Source: Paenalcaligenes hermetiae
GTDB taxonomy: Bacteria; Pseudomonadota; Gammaproteobacteria; Burkholderiales; Burkholderiaceae_B
Assembly: GCF_039543645.1 (NCBI RefSeq)
Contig: NZ_BAABKD010000009.1
Span: 558,001 to 622,000, forward strand
DNA length: 64,000 bases
Direction: 5' to 3'
The notes under the pieces are model-generated. The model was not told the DNA's origin and did no database searches. It saw only the letters and a program-made list of their open reading frames with translations. Made by a program: the position numbers and the translations under genes. This document shows positions 25,424 through 33,966 of this stretch, piece by piece (the first letter of the stretch is position 1; each line of letters begins with the position of its first letter).

Positions 25424-26602
25424 ATGAACTTACCCGGATTAAACTTTGATCTCAGCGAAGAGCTCACTATGCTACGCGATACCGTTCGCCACTTTGCTGA
25501 GAACGAGATCGCTCCCCTGGCTCAACAAATCGACGAAAGTGACCAGTTTCCTATGGATCTATGGCCCAAACTGGGCGAACTAGGTGTATTAGGGCTGACC
25601 GTCTCCGAAGAATACGGTGGCGCTGACATGGGCTATTTGGCACATATGATTGCCATGGAAGAAATTTCCCGAGCCAGTGCTTCGGTTGGTCTGTCTTATG
25701 GCGCCCACTCGAATCTATGTGTTAACCAGCTCTTTAGAAACGGCACCGCTGAGCAAAAAGCCAAATACTTGCCAGGGCTTGTCGATGGTAGCCAAATCGG
25801 GGCGCTAGCAATGAGCGAAACCGGTGCCGGCTCTGATGTGGTCAGCATGCGCCTACGCGCCGAAGACAAAGGGGACCATTACTTACTCAATGGCCACAAA
25901 ATGTGGATTACTAATGGTCCGGATGCCGATACCTTAATCGTCTATGCCAAAACCGACCCCGCCGCCCACCAACGAGGCATCACCGCCTTTATTATCGAAA
26001 AAGACTTCCCTGGTTTTTCTGTAGCTCAAAAACTAGATAAGCTCGGTATGCGTGGGAGCCACACTGGCGAGCTCGTTTTCACAGATTGCCGCGTTCCCAA
26101 AGAAAACGTATTAGGCGAGGTCAATGGTGGGGTAAAAGTCCTGATGAGTGGCTTGGATTACGAACGTGCCGTGCTGGCGGGTGGCCCACTAGGCATCATG
26201 CAAGCCGTCATGGATGTAGTGATGCCCTATGTGCATGAGCGCAAACAGTTTGGTCAGGCCATTGGTGAGTTCCAGCTTATTCAAGGCAAAATCGCAGACC
26301 TCTATACCACCCACCAAGCCAGTCGTGCACTCTGTTATAGCGTTGCTAAACACTTAGATGCGCTTGGCGAAAACCACTCGCGCACCGTACGCAAAGACTG
26401 CGCCGCAGCGATTTTATTTAGCGCAGAAAAAGCCACATGGATGGCAGGCGAAGCCATTCAAATCCTAGGAGGAAATGGCTACATCAACGAGTTCCCCACA
26501 GGACGCCTTTGGCGCGATGCCAAACTTTATGAAATTGGCGCCGGAACCAGCGAGATTCGTCGTATGTTAATTGGTCGTGAACTCTTTAATGAAACCGCTT
26601 AA
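25424..26602 (+). CDS. ivd: Isovaleryl-CoA dehydrogenase
   Basis: FAD-dependent acyl-CoA dehydrogenase of 392 residues that oxidises isovaleryl-CoA to 3-methylcrotonyl-CoA in leucine degradation. The catalytic Glu is at residue 247 in GLDYERAVLAGGP, the helix-G position characteristic of IVD rather than of short- or medium-chain enzymes. AMSETGAGSDVVSM and the C-terminal QILGGNGYINEFP match closely. The ATG at 25424 has GGAG upstream; a longer frame from 25376 would add an unrelated 16-residue tail. Also called liuA. Confidence 0.94.
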   Translation: MNLPGLNFDLSEELTMLRDTVRHFAENEIAPLAQQIDESDQFPMDLWPKLGELGVLGLTVSEEYGGADMGYLAHMIAMEEISRASASVGLSYGAHSNLCVNQLFRNGTAEQKAKYLPGLVDGSQIGALAMSETGAGSDVVSMRLRAEDKGDHYLLNGHKMWITNGPDADTLIVYAKTDPAAHQRGITAFIIEKDFPGFSVAQKLDKLGMRGSHTGELVFTDCRVPKENVLGEVNGGVKVLMSGLDYERAVLAGGPLGIMQAVMDVVMPYVHERKQFGQAIGEFQLIQGKIADLYTTHQASRALCYSVAKHLDALGENHSRTVRKDCAAAILFSAEKATWMAGEAIQILGGNGYINEFPTGRLWRDAKLYEIGAGTSEIRRMLIGRELFNETA

Positions 26603-26616
26603 CCTTTAAACTTGCT

Positions 26617-28476
26617 ATGAATGCCATGCCTTTTGCTTCAGACCACTCGATTATAGAACCCGCACAGCGACCTATGCCTAGCCCCGAGCACGTGGCAAGC
26701 ATGATCTTACAAGGTTTTAATCGCCACTATTCTCTGTTCCGTTATAGTGCACAACGTGCCAAAGTCCTATTCGAATCGGCTCATTGGCATGGCATCCAGC
26801 AGCTCTCGCGCGAGCGCATTGAATATTACGATATGCGCGTGCGCGAATGTGCAGCGCTGCTCGGGCCCGTTTTAAAAAACACCGCGCTGACCCCCTCCTC
26901 CAATGAACAGGAGCTCAGCCCCGAACAGCAGCAGTTCTGGCAGCAAGTCAAACGCGAATTTGCGCACTCACTTGCTGGTCATAAACAACCAGAATGTGCA
27001 GAAACGTTCTTTAATTCCGTTTCATGTCGTGTGTTATCGCGCACGTATTTCAACAACGATTTTCTCTTTGTTCGCCCAGCAATCGCCACCGAATACATTG
27101 ACAGTGCCCTGCCTTCGTATCGTTCTTACTACCCACTAGATACAGGTCTAATCCCCGCACTAACACAAATGATCACGGATTTTGGGTTGGCTTCACCATT
27201 TGCAGACCTACCCTCTGATGTACGCCTTTTGGCACGGCGAGCGATTCATGTTCTGCGCCAGCGCTTACCTCGCGACCCTGGCTTGCGTATTGGACCAGAC
27301 TGTCAGATTCAGGTGCTCAATACGCTTTTCTTTCGCAATAAAGGCGCATATATCGTTGGACGATTCATTAACCATACCACCATCCACCCTTTTGCCATTG
27401 CCTTAACGCATACCCCCAGCCATCACATAGAAATCGATGCCTTGCTCGACAGCGCCGATGACTTAAGTACATTGTTTAGCTTTACGCGCGCGTATTTTTT
27501 GGTGGACATGGAAGTGCCCTCTGCTTACGTCCATTTTTTACAGTCGCTCTTACCACGTAAATCCGCCGCCGAGTTTTACAACGCTATTGGCCTACAAAAA
27601 CAGGGGAAAAACCTCTTTTATCGCGATTTTTTACACCATCTTGGGCACTCCAGCGATCTGTTTCAGCTTGCGCCAGGGATTAAAGGAATGGTGATGACGG
27701 TATTTACCCTGCCTTCTTACCCTTATGTATTCAAAATGATACGCGATACTATTGCTAAGGATGGTATGGACCACGCTACGGTTAAAAGCCGCTACCTCTT
27801 AGTGAAAAAACACGATAGAGCTGGTCGTATGGCGGACACTTGGGAATACTCGCAAGTCGCCCTGCCTAAACGCCGCTTTTCGCCAGCATTACTGGAGGAG
27901 CTGCGCCAAGAAGTCCCCAGCCAAATCGAAGAAACTGGAGATCTAATTGTATTGCGTCATGTCTATATCGAACGGCGCATGTTACCGCTTAATATATACC
28001 TAAGTCGTGCTTCTGGTACGGCTTTAGAAATGGCAGTGAAGCAATACGGTGAGGCTATTCGCGAACTAGCAGCCAACAACATTTTCCCAGGGGATATGTT
28101 GTATAAAAACTTTGGTTTAACTCGATTAGGGCGTTTAGTGTTTTATGACTATGACGAAATTCAAACCATGACAGAAATGAATTTCCGCCATATTCCTCCT
28201 GCACCTAACGAAGAAGCCGAGCTAGCCAGCGAACCTTGGTATCCCATTGGTCCTAATGACGTTTTCCCGGAAGAATTTCGTTGGTTTCTACTAGGGGATC
28301 GTCGTATTCGCGAGGCCTTTATGAAATACCACGCTGAGCTACTCAATGCCGACTGGTGGAACGCCTGCCGCGATCGTGTCGCACAAGGCCGCCTAGAAAA
28401 TATCTATCCTTACGATTTATCAAAACGCTTACCCCATCGTCGGGTAGCAAACCCCACTACGGTTATACCGCATTAG
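26617..28476 (+). CDS. aceK: Isocitrate dehydrogenase kinase/phosphatase
   Basis: Bifunctional enzyme of 619 residues that phosphorylates isocitrate dehydrogenase, shutting it off to divert isocitrate to the glyoxylate shunt, and reverses this. The ATP-binding loop APGIKGMVM, the following strand with YPYVFKMIRD, and KNFGLTRLGRLVFYDYDE are typical of AceK. It lies 14 bases after the IVD stop codon and 10 before the thiolase gene, an arrangement known in Burkholderiales. The start ATG has no clear Shine-Dalgarno and could be Met1 or Met4. Placing AceK with acetyl-CoA-producing genes makes metabolic sense. Confidence 0.95.
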   Translation: MNAMPFASDHSIIEPAQRPMPSPEHVASMILQGFNRHYSLFRYSAQRAKVLFESAHWHGIQQLSRERIEYYDMRVRECAALLGPVLKNTALTPSSNEQELSPEQQQFWQQVKREFAHSLAGHKQPECAETFFNSVSCRVLSRTYFNNDFLFVRPAIATEYIDSALPSYRSYYPLDTGLIPALTQMITDFGLASPFADLPSDVRLLARRAIHVLRQRLPRDPGLRIGPDCQIQVLNTLFFRNKGAYIVGRFINHTTIHPFAIALTHTPSHHIEIDALLDSADDLSTLFSFTRAYFLVDMEVPSAYVHFLQSLLPRKSAAEFYNAIGLQKQGKNLFYRDFLHHLGHSSDLFQLAPGIKGMVMTVFTLPSYPYVFKMIRDTIAKDGMDHATVKSRYLLVKKHDRAGRMADTWEYSQVALPKRRFSPALLEELRQEVPSQIEETGDLIVLRHVYIERRMLPLNIYLSRASGTALEMAVKQYGEAIRELAANNIFPGDMLYKNFGLTRLGRLVFYDYDEIQTMTEMNFRHIPPAPNEEAELASEPWYPIGPNDVFPEEFRWFLLGDRRIREAFMKYHAELLNADWWNACRDRVAQGRLENIYPYDLSKRLPHRRVANPTTVIPH

Positions 28477-28486
28477 GAGTCAAATT

Positions 28487-29668
28487 ATGTCTGATCATGT
28501 TGTCATTGTTTCTGCAGCGCGTACCCCCATGGGCGCAATGACTGGCAGCCTATCCTCCTTGGCTGCCCATGAGCTCGGCTCTGTGGCCATCAAGGCCGCC
28601 CTAGAGCGTGCTGGAGTCAACCCAGATCAAGTTGATGAGGTCATCATGGGCAACGTGCTCCAAGCCGGCCAGGGTCAAGCTCCTGCTCGTCAAGCCGCAA
28701 TTGGCGCTGGCCTACCCAGCAACGCACCTTGCACTACGATTCATAAAGTCTGCGGCTCCGGCATGAAAGCCGCCATGTTAGGTCACGACTTGCTCAAAGT
28801 CGGTAGCGCCAACGTCGTCGTTGCCGGTGGTCAAGAGAGCATGTCCAACGCCCCTTACCTCTTACTTAAAGCACGCACTGGATACCGTTATGGTCATGAC
28901 AAAGTATATGACCACATGGCGCTAGATGGCCTTGAGGATGCTTACGAAGGCATTGCTATGGGTGTGCTGGCAGAGCGTTGTGCCGAGAAGTACGCTTTTA
29001 CACGCGAAGAACAAGATGCTTTTGCGCTTGAGTCCTTACGTCGCGCGCGCGCGGCAACAGAAGACGGCAGCTTTAAAGCTGAAATCGCTCCCGTCACCAT
29101 TAAAGGGCGTAAAGGTGAAACCGTTGTGGATACAGACGAAGCGCCTACTCGCGCTATGCCTGACAAAATTCCTAGCTTACGCCCCGCGTTCAAAAAAGAC
29201 GGCACCATCACTGCCGCAAATGCCTCTTCCATTTCTGATGGCGCTGCCGCGATGGTACTCATGCGAGAATCCACCGCCAAAGAACTCGGTGCCCAGCCTC
29301 TTGCTCGCATCGTTGCGCATACTCAGCACGCACACGAACCCGAGTGGTTCACCACAGCCCCTGTAGGTGCGGTGCAAAAACTGCTTGATAAAACAGGTTG
29401 GAAAATCGAAGACGTTGACTTATTTGAGATCAACGAGGCGTTTGCCGTTGTTACGATGGCCGCCATGAAAGACCTCAACATTCCTCATGAAAAAGTTAAC
29501 GTTTACGGTGGCGCTACCGCTCTGGGTCACCCCATTGGTGCCTCGGGTGCGCGCATTGTGACGACGTTGATCCATGCCCTCAAACAAAAGGGCGGTAAAC
29601 GCGGTATTGCCACTTTATGTATTGGTGGCGGCGAAGCCGTAGCCATGGCAGTAGAGCTCGTAGACTAA
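28487..29668 (+). CDS. Acetyl-CoA C-acetyltransferase (thiolase)
   Basis: Type II thiolase of 393 residues that condenses or cleaves acetoacetyl-CoA. The acyl-accepting Cys is Cys89 (HKVCGSGMKAAM), the His lies in GGATALGHPIGASG and the second Cys in TLCIGGGEAVA. In a leucine-degradation cluster it would cleave the acetoacetyl-CoA formed from acetoacetate. The start has AGGAGTC upstream. Symbols such as atoB or phaA are used for this family; sequence does not decide between them. Confidence 0.93.
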   Translation: MSDHVVIVSAARTPMGAMTGSLSSLAAHELGSVAIKAALERAGVNPDQVDEVIMGNVLQAGQGQAPARQAAIGAGLPSNAPCTTIHKVCGSGMKAAMLGHDLLKVGSANVVVAGGQESMSNAPYLLLKARTGYRYGHDKVYDHMALDGLEDAYEGIAMGVLAERCAEKYAFTREEQDAFALESLRRARAATEDGSFKAEIAPVTIKGRKGETVVDTDEAPTRAMPDKIPSLRPAFKKDGTITAANASSISDGAAAMVLMRESTAKELGAQPLARIVAHTQHAHEPEWFTTAPVGAVQKLLDKTGWKIEDVDLFEINEAFAVVTMAAMKDLNIPHEKVNVYGGATALGHPIGASGARIVTTLIHALKQKGGKRGIATLCIGGGEAVAMAVELVD

Positions 29669-29699
29669 GCGTCACACTCGCCTTTTCTGTGTAGGAGAC

Positions 29700-29723
29700 C
29701 CGGCAGGCCCTTGGGCCTGTCGG
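29700..29723 (+). promoter_or_regulatory. GC-rich intercistronic hairpin
   Basis: A 10-bp stem (29700-29709 with 29714-29723, including one G-U) with a four-base loop lies in the 89-bp gap between the thiolase and carboxyltransferase genes. No T run follows, so it is not a plain terminator. It may protect the upstream mRNA or pause polymerase. Confidence 0.5.
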
Positions 29724-29757
29724 CCAAAACATAACGATATTAGGTGGCAGCACAGAC

Positions 29758-31365
29758 ATGACAATTATCAAAACTAAAGTACAGCCCCGTTCGGCGGGCT
29801 TTCAGGAAAACGCCGCTTCTATGGCAAATCTGATTCAAGATTTACGTAAAATACGCCAACAGCTTGCCCAAGGCGGCAGCGAATCCGCGCGCCAGCGCCA
29901 TTTGGACCGCGGCAAACTCTTACCTCGTGAACGGGTAGAGCGGCTTTTAGACCCAGGCTCCCCATTTTTAGAACTTTCTCCTCTTGCCGCCTATAACCTC
30001 TATAACAACGAGGCACCCGGTGCCGGCATTATCACGGGCATAGGTCGTATTAACGGCATTGAGTGCATGATTGTATGTAATGATGCCACCGTCAAAGGGG
30101 GAACCTATTACCCCATGACTGTTAAAAAACACGTGCGAGCTCAAGAAATCGCCCAACAAAATCGCTTACCCTGCGTGTATTTGGTGGACTCGGGTGGGGC
30201 CAACCTACCCAACCAAGACGAGGTCTTTCCCGACCGTGATCACTTTGGGCGAATTTTTTATAACCAAGCCCAAATGTCTGCCCAAGGCATTGCCCAAATC
30301 GCCGCCGTCATGGGTTCATGTACAGCTGGGGGCGCCTATGTACCCGCCATGAGCGATGAGTCCATTATTGTGCGCAACCAAGGCACGATTTTTTTAGCTG
30401 GGCCGCCTTTAGTCAAAGCCGCCACAGGCGAAGAGGTCAGCGCCGAGGATCTCGGTGGTGGTGATGTACACACCCGTTTATCAGGGGTCGCCGACCACCT
30501 AGCAGAAAACGATGACCATGCGTTGCAACTGGCACGCCAAGCCGTTGGGCGCCTTACCCATCAAAAAACCTATCCCTGGCCACTGCGACCCGTAGAGGAG
30601 CCCCTTTACGACCCTGAAGAGCTCAACGGCATTATCCCTAACGACACCCGCAAGCCCTACGATGTCAGAGAGGTCATCGCACGTTTAGTCGATGGCTCCA
30701 AATTCGAAGAGTTTAAAGCCCGTTTTGGCACCACGCTGGTCACAGGCTTTGCGCATCTACATGGCATGCCTGTTGGCATCATTGCCAATAATGGCATTTT
30801 GTTTTCCGAAGCCGCGCAAAAAGGAACGCATTTCATTGAGCTCTGCTGCCAACGCAAAATCCCATTGATTTTTTTACAAAATATCAGTGGTTTTATGGTG
30901 GGGCGCAAATACGAAAACGAAGGCATCGCTCGCCACGGTGCCAAAATGGTTACCGCTGTATCTACCGCTTCGGTACCTAAGCTCACCGTCATTATTGGAG
31001 GCTCGTTTGGAGCCGGTAACTACGGTATGTGTGGCCGTGCTTTTAATCCTCGCATGCTCTTTATGTGGCCTAACGCCCGCATTTCCGTCATGGGGGGTGA
31101 ACAAGCCGCTAGCGTATTAGCTACGGTGCGTCGCGACAACCTAGAAAAAACGGGTAAAGACTGGTCTGCCGACGAAGAGGAAGCCTTCAAAGCCCCTATA
31201 CGCGAACAATACGAACACGAAGGGCACCCCTACTATGCCTCGGCTCGTCTCTGGGACGATGGCATCATTGAGCCGGCACAAACGCGCCGTGTTCTTGCGC
31301 TAGCGCTGTCCGCCGCACTCAACGCCCCCATCGAAGATACGCGCTTCGGTGTGTTCCGTATGTAA
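29758..31365 (+). CDS. liuB: Methylcrotonyl-CoA carboxylase beta (carboxyltransferase) subunit
   Basis: Subunit of 535 residues that transfers CO2 from biotin to 3-methylcrotonyl-CoA. Two crotonase-like carboxyltransferase halves are present: N-terminal (about 45-270, with CNDATVKGGTYYPMTVKKH and SCTAGGAYVPAM) and C-terminal (about 290-520, with FLQNISGFMVGRKYE and GGSFGAGNYGMCGRA). This matches MccB rather than propionyl-CoA carboxylase. The start has GGTGG upstream. Met22 could be an alternative start. The alpha subunit follows after 13 bases. Confidence 0.94.
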   Translation: MTIIKTKVQPRSAGFQENAASMANLIQDLRKIRQQLAQGGSESARQRHLDRGKLLPRERVERLLDPGSPFLELSPLAAYNLYNNEAPGAGIITGIGRINGIECMIVCNDATVKGGTYYPMTVKKHVRAQEIAQQNRLPCVYLVDSGGANLPNQDEVFPDRDHFGRIFYNQAQMSAQGIAQIAAVMGSCTAGGAYVPAMSDESIIVRNQGTIFLAGPPLVKAATGEEVSAEDLGGGDVHTRLSGVADHLAENDDHALQLARQAVGRLTHQKTYPWPLRPVEEPLYDPEELNGIIPNDTRKPYDVREVIARLVDGSKFEEFKARFGTTLVTGFAHLHGMPVGIIANNGILFSEAAQKGTHFIELCCQRKIPLIFLQNISGFMVGRKYENEGIARHGAKMVTAVSTASVPKLTVIIGGSFGAGNYGMCGRAFNPRMLFMWPNARISVMGGEQAASVLATVRRDNLEKTGKDWSADEEEAFKAPIREQYEHEGHPYYASARLWDDGIIEPAQTRRVLALALSAALNAPIEDTRFGVFRM

Positions 31366-31378
31366 TAGGGAGTAAACC

Positions 31379-33394
31379 ATGTTTGATACTATTTTAATTG
31401 CTAACCGTGGTGAAATTGCTTGTCGTATTGCCGCTACTTGCCGCCGCTTAGGCATACGCACGGTCATGGTGTATTCCACGGCAGACGCAGAGGCGTTGCA
31501 TGTCAAATCCGGGGACGAGGCCATTTGCATTGGCGAGGCAGAACCCCAAAAAAGCTATTTGAATATTGCTGCAATTATTGACGCCGCCAAACGTACCGGC
31601 GCCCAAGCCATTCACCCAGGCTATGGCTTTTTAGCTGAAAACACGGAATTTGCTCAGGCTTGCGCCGACAATGGTCTGGTTTTTATTGGTCCAAAGCCAG
31701 ATGCTATCACGGCAATGGGAAACAAATCTGCCGCCAAACAGCTCATGGAGCAAGCCAATGTGCCCTTAGTACCGGGCTATCACGGTGATAACCAAGATGC
31801 CGCCTTTTTACACCAACAAGCTGACGCGATGGGCTACCCCGTGCTGATTAAAGCCAGCGCCGGAGGTGGTGGTAAAGGCATGCGCATTGTGACCTCGAGC
31901 GATCAGTTCCTAGAAGCCTTGTCTTCTTGTAAACGCGAAGCAAAAAGTAGTTTCAGTGACGACCATGTTCTCATTGAGCGCTACCTACAAAAACCGCGCC
32001 ATATTGAAATCCAAATTTTTGCAGATACCCACGGCAATACCGTTCATTTATTTGAGCGGGACTGCTCCGTCCAGCGTCGCCATCAAAAGGTCATCGAGGA
32101 AGCCCCCGCCCCCGGCATGACCCCAGAACGACGTGCCGCCATGGGAGCCGCAGCCGTTGCCGCCGCTCAAGCAGTGAACTATGTCGGAGCGGGTACCGTA
32201 GAATTTATCTGCGAAGGCGATGATTTTTATTTTATGGAGATGAATACTCGCCTGCAGGTTGAACACCCCATCACAGAACAAATCACAGGTTTTGACTTGG
32301 TAGAATGGCAGCTTCGCGTTGCCGCCGGCCAAACCTTGCCCGCCTCGCAAGATAAACTCCATATTCATGGTCATGCTTTTGAAGCCCGTATTTACGCAGA
32401 AAACCCAGACAATCAGTTTTTGCCCTCAATTGGTCAAATCCACACTTTAGTATTCCCTGAACACCAAAGCTTCTGCCTTAGTCCCGTTCGGGTAGACAGT
32501 GGCATTTTGCAAGGGGACAGCATCAGCCCCTTTTACGATCCTATGATCGCCAAGCTCATTGTCCATGGCTCAGACCGAGAAGATGCGCTACGTAAACTAC
32601 AACACGCACTTGAGCAAAGCTACATTGCCGGCTTACATACGAACCTACGCTTCTTACACCGATTAGCATGCGATGACGCCTTTATGGCCGGCGATGTCGA
32701 TACAGGGTTTATTGAGCGTCGTTATGACTCGCTTTTCCCTCAACCTCGCCCCGCCGGCCTATTGGACTTAGCCGTAGCCTTGGCCGCACAGCTACACCAA
32801 TATGGGGTAAGTTGTAGTCAAAACCCAACGGTTAGCGCTGATCCATGGGATCAAAATGATTTTTGGCGTGCTAATGACCTGCTGTACCGCCATTTTGTGT
32901 TTGCCGATGGGGATCAAACCAGTTCCCTACAACTACGCCGTGAGCATAATCAATGGTATTTACAACACAACGACACCACTACGCCATTTGCCTGGCAGGT
33001 CGAAGCAACAGAACAATCTCTACGTGTGACCATTACCCTAGGTGATCAGCGTCTTCATGCCACGGTCTATGGGCAAACCCCAGAGTACGATATCCGCTAC
33101 GGTAAAATCCAACGCCATCTTACTTATGTCGACCCGCTAGCGGTGGATCCATTGGCCGAGGAAGACAACGGCGGCGGCCTGACGGCTCCGATGCCTGGCA
33201 AAGTCTTATCTTTGGCAGTACAAGCTGGGGACACCGTCGAGGCGGGCCAACTGCTACTGGTTCTGGAGGCCATGAAAATGGAACACGCGATTACCGCTCC
33301 CCATGCTGGCACCGTCAGCGAGCTTTTCTTTAACGCAGGCGATCAAGTCACTGAGGGTGCGGCCCTGCTTGCCATCGAAATTACAGACAACTAG
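31379..33394 (+). CDS. liuD: Methylcrotonyl-CoA carboxylase alpha (biotin) subunit
   Basis: Protein of 671 residues. Biotin carboxylase (about 1-445) carries the Gly-rich ATP loop KASAGGGGKGMRIV and EMNTRLQVEHP. A linker of about 130 residues precedes the C-terminal biotinyl domain (about 600-671) with EAMKMEH; the biotin-accepting Lys is Lys633. Together with the beta subunit it carboxylates 3-methylcrotonyl-CoA. This is the last liu gene in the run. No methylglutaconyl-CoA hydratase or HMG-CoA lyase gene follows, so those steps must be encoded elsewhere. Confidence 0.94.
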   Translation: MFDTILIANRGEIACRIAATCRRLGIRTVMVYSTADAEALHVKSGDEAICIGEAEPQKSYLNIAAIIDAAKRTGAQAIHPGYGFLAENTEFAQACADNGLVFIGPKPDAITAMGNKSAAKQLMEQANVPLVPGYHGDNQDAAFLHQQADAMGYPVLIKASAGGGGKGMRIVTSSDQFLEALSSCKREAKSSFSDDHVLIERYLQKPRHIEIQIFADTHGNTVHLFERDCSVQRRHQKVIEEAPAPGMTPERRAAMGAAAVAAAQAVNYVGAGTVEFICEGDDFYFMEMNTRLQVEHPITEQITGFDLVEWQLRVAAGQTLPASQDKLHIHGHAFEARIYAENPDNQFLPSIGQIHTLVFPEHQSFCLSPVRVDSGILQGDSISPFYDPMIAKLIVHGSDREDALRKLQHALEQSYIAGLHTNLRFLHRLACDDAFMAGDVDTGFIERRYDSLFPQPRPAGLLDLAVALAAQLHQYGVSCSQNPTVSADPWDQNDFWRANDLLYRHFVFADGDQTSSLQLRREHNQWYLQHNDTTTPFAWQVEATEQSLRVTITLGDQRLHATVYGQTPEYDIRYGKIQRHLTYVDPLAVDPLAEEDNGGGLTAPMPGKVLSLAVQAGDTVEAGQLLLVLEAMKMEHAITAPHAGTVSELFFNAGDQVTEGAALLAIEITDN

Positions 33395-33396
33395 AT

Positions 33397-33471
33397 TTGC
33401 ACCGCGGCCTAATTCAGCGTACAGTTTTACTTAAAACCGTGTAGGCTTTATGTAGGCCGCGCAATTTTTTT
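33397..33471 (+). terminator. Branched terminator after the liu cluster
   Basis: TTGC (33397-33400) plus GCGGCCTA (33404-33411) pairs with TAGGCCGC plus GCAA (33453-33464), followed by seven T. Its large loop contains a second perfect hairpin (GTTTTA 33424-33429 with TAAAAC 33432-33437). This is an intrinsic terminator with an inner branch and may overlap the smg promoter. Confidence 0.6.
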
Positions 33472-33485
33472 GATGGTAATACTCC

Positions 33486-33947
33486 ATGTTCGATATATTG
33501 GTTTATCTTTTTGAAACCTATTACACTCCCCAAGCTTGTCCTAAAGCCGAGATCCTAGCGCATAAACTAGCAGCCATTGGTTTTGAGGACGAGGAAATCA
33601 ACGAAGCCCTTAGCTGGCTCCATGGCTTACGCGAGTCCGCGGCCATGCATCAACCCTTATTACCTCAACATCATGCTCACAGCATTCGTGTTTTTACCGA
33701 ACACGAACAGCAAGCCCTAGGCCACGAAGCCATTTCTTTTATCCGCTTTTTAGAAAACTCCGGTGCTTTACCTCCGGCCTTACGAGAAATCCTGATTGAA
33801 CGCACTTTAGCGATTCATGAATACCCTGTGTCGCTTCCCACTATAAAAATAGTTGCTCTGATGGTGTTATGGAACCACGAGGTTGAGATCGATCATTTGG
33901 TTTTCGAAGAGCTATTAACCGACGATGAAAATCGTTTATGTCATTAA
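33486..33947 (+). CDS. smg: DUF494/Smg family protein
   Basis: Protein of 153 residues that opens MFDILVYLFETYY and contains SIRVFTEHEQQALG and SFIRFLENSGAL, hallmarks of Smg (DUF494). The molecular function is unknown. In many proteobacteria smg lies between dprA and a topoisomerase gene; here topB lies about 2.6 kb downstream on the same strand, separated by a gene in the opposite direction. Confidence 0.9.
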   Translation: MFDILVYLFETYYTPQACPKAEILAHKLAAIGFEDEEINEALSWLHGLRESAAMHQPLLPQHHAHSIRVFTEHEQQALGHEAISFIRFLENSGALPPALREILIERTLAIHEYPVSLPTIKIVALMVLWNHEVEIDHLVFEELLTDDENRLCH

Positions 33948-33966
33948 TAGCCCTTTCTCCTTCTCA

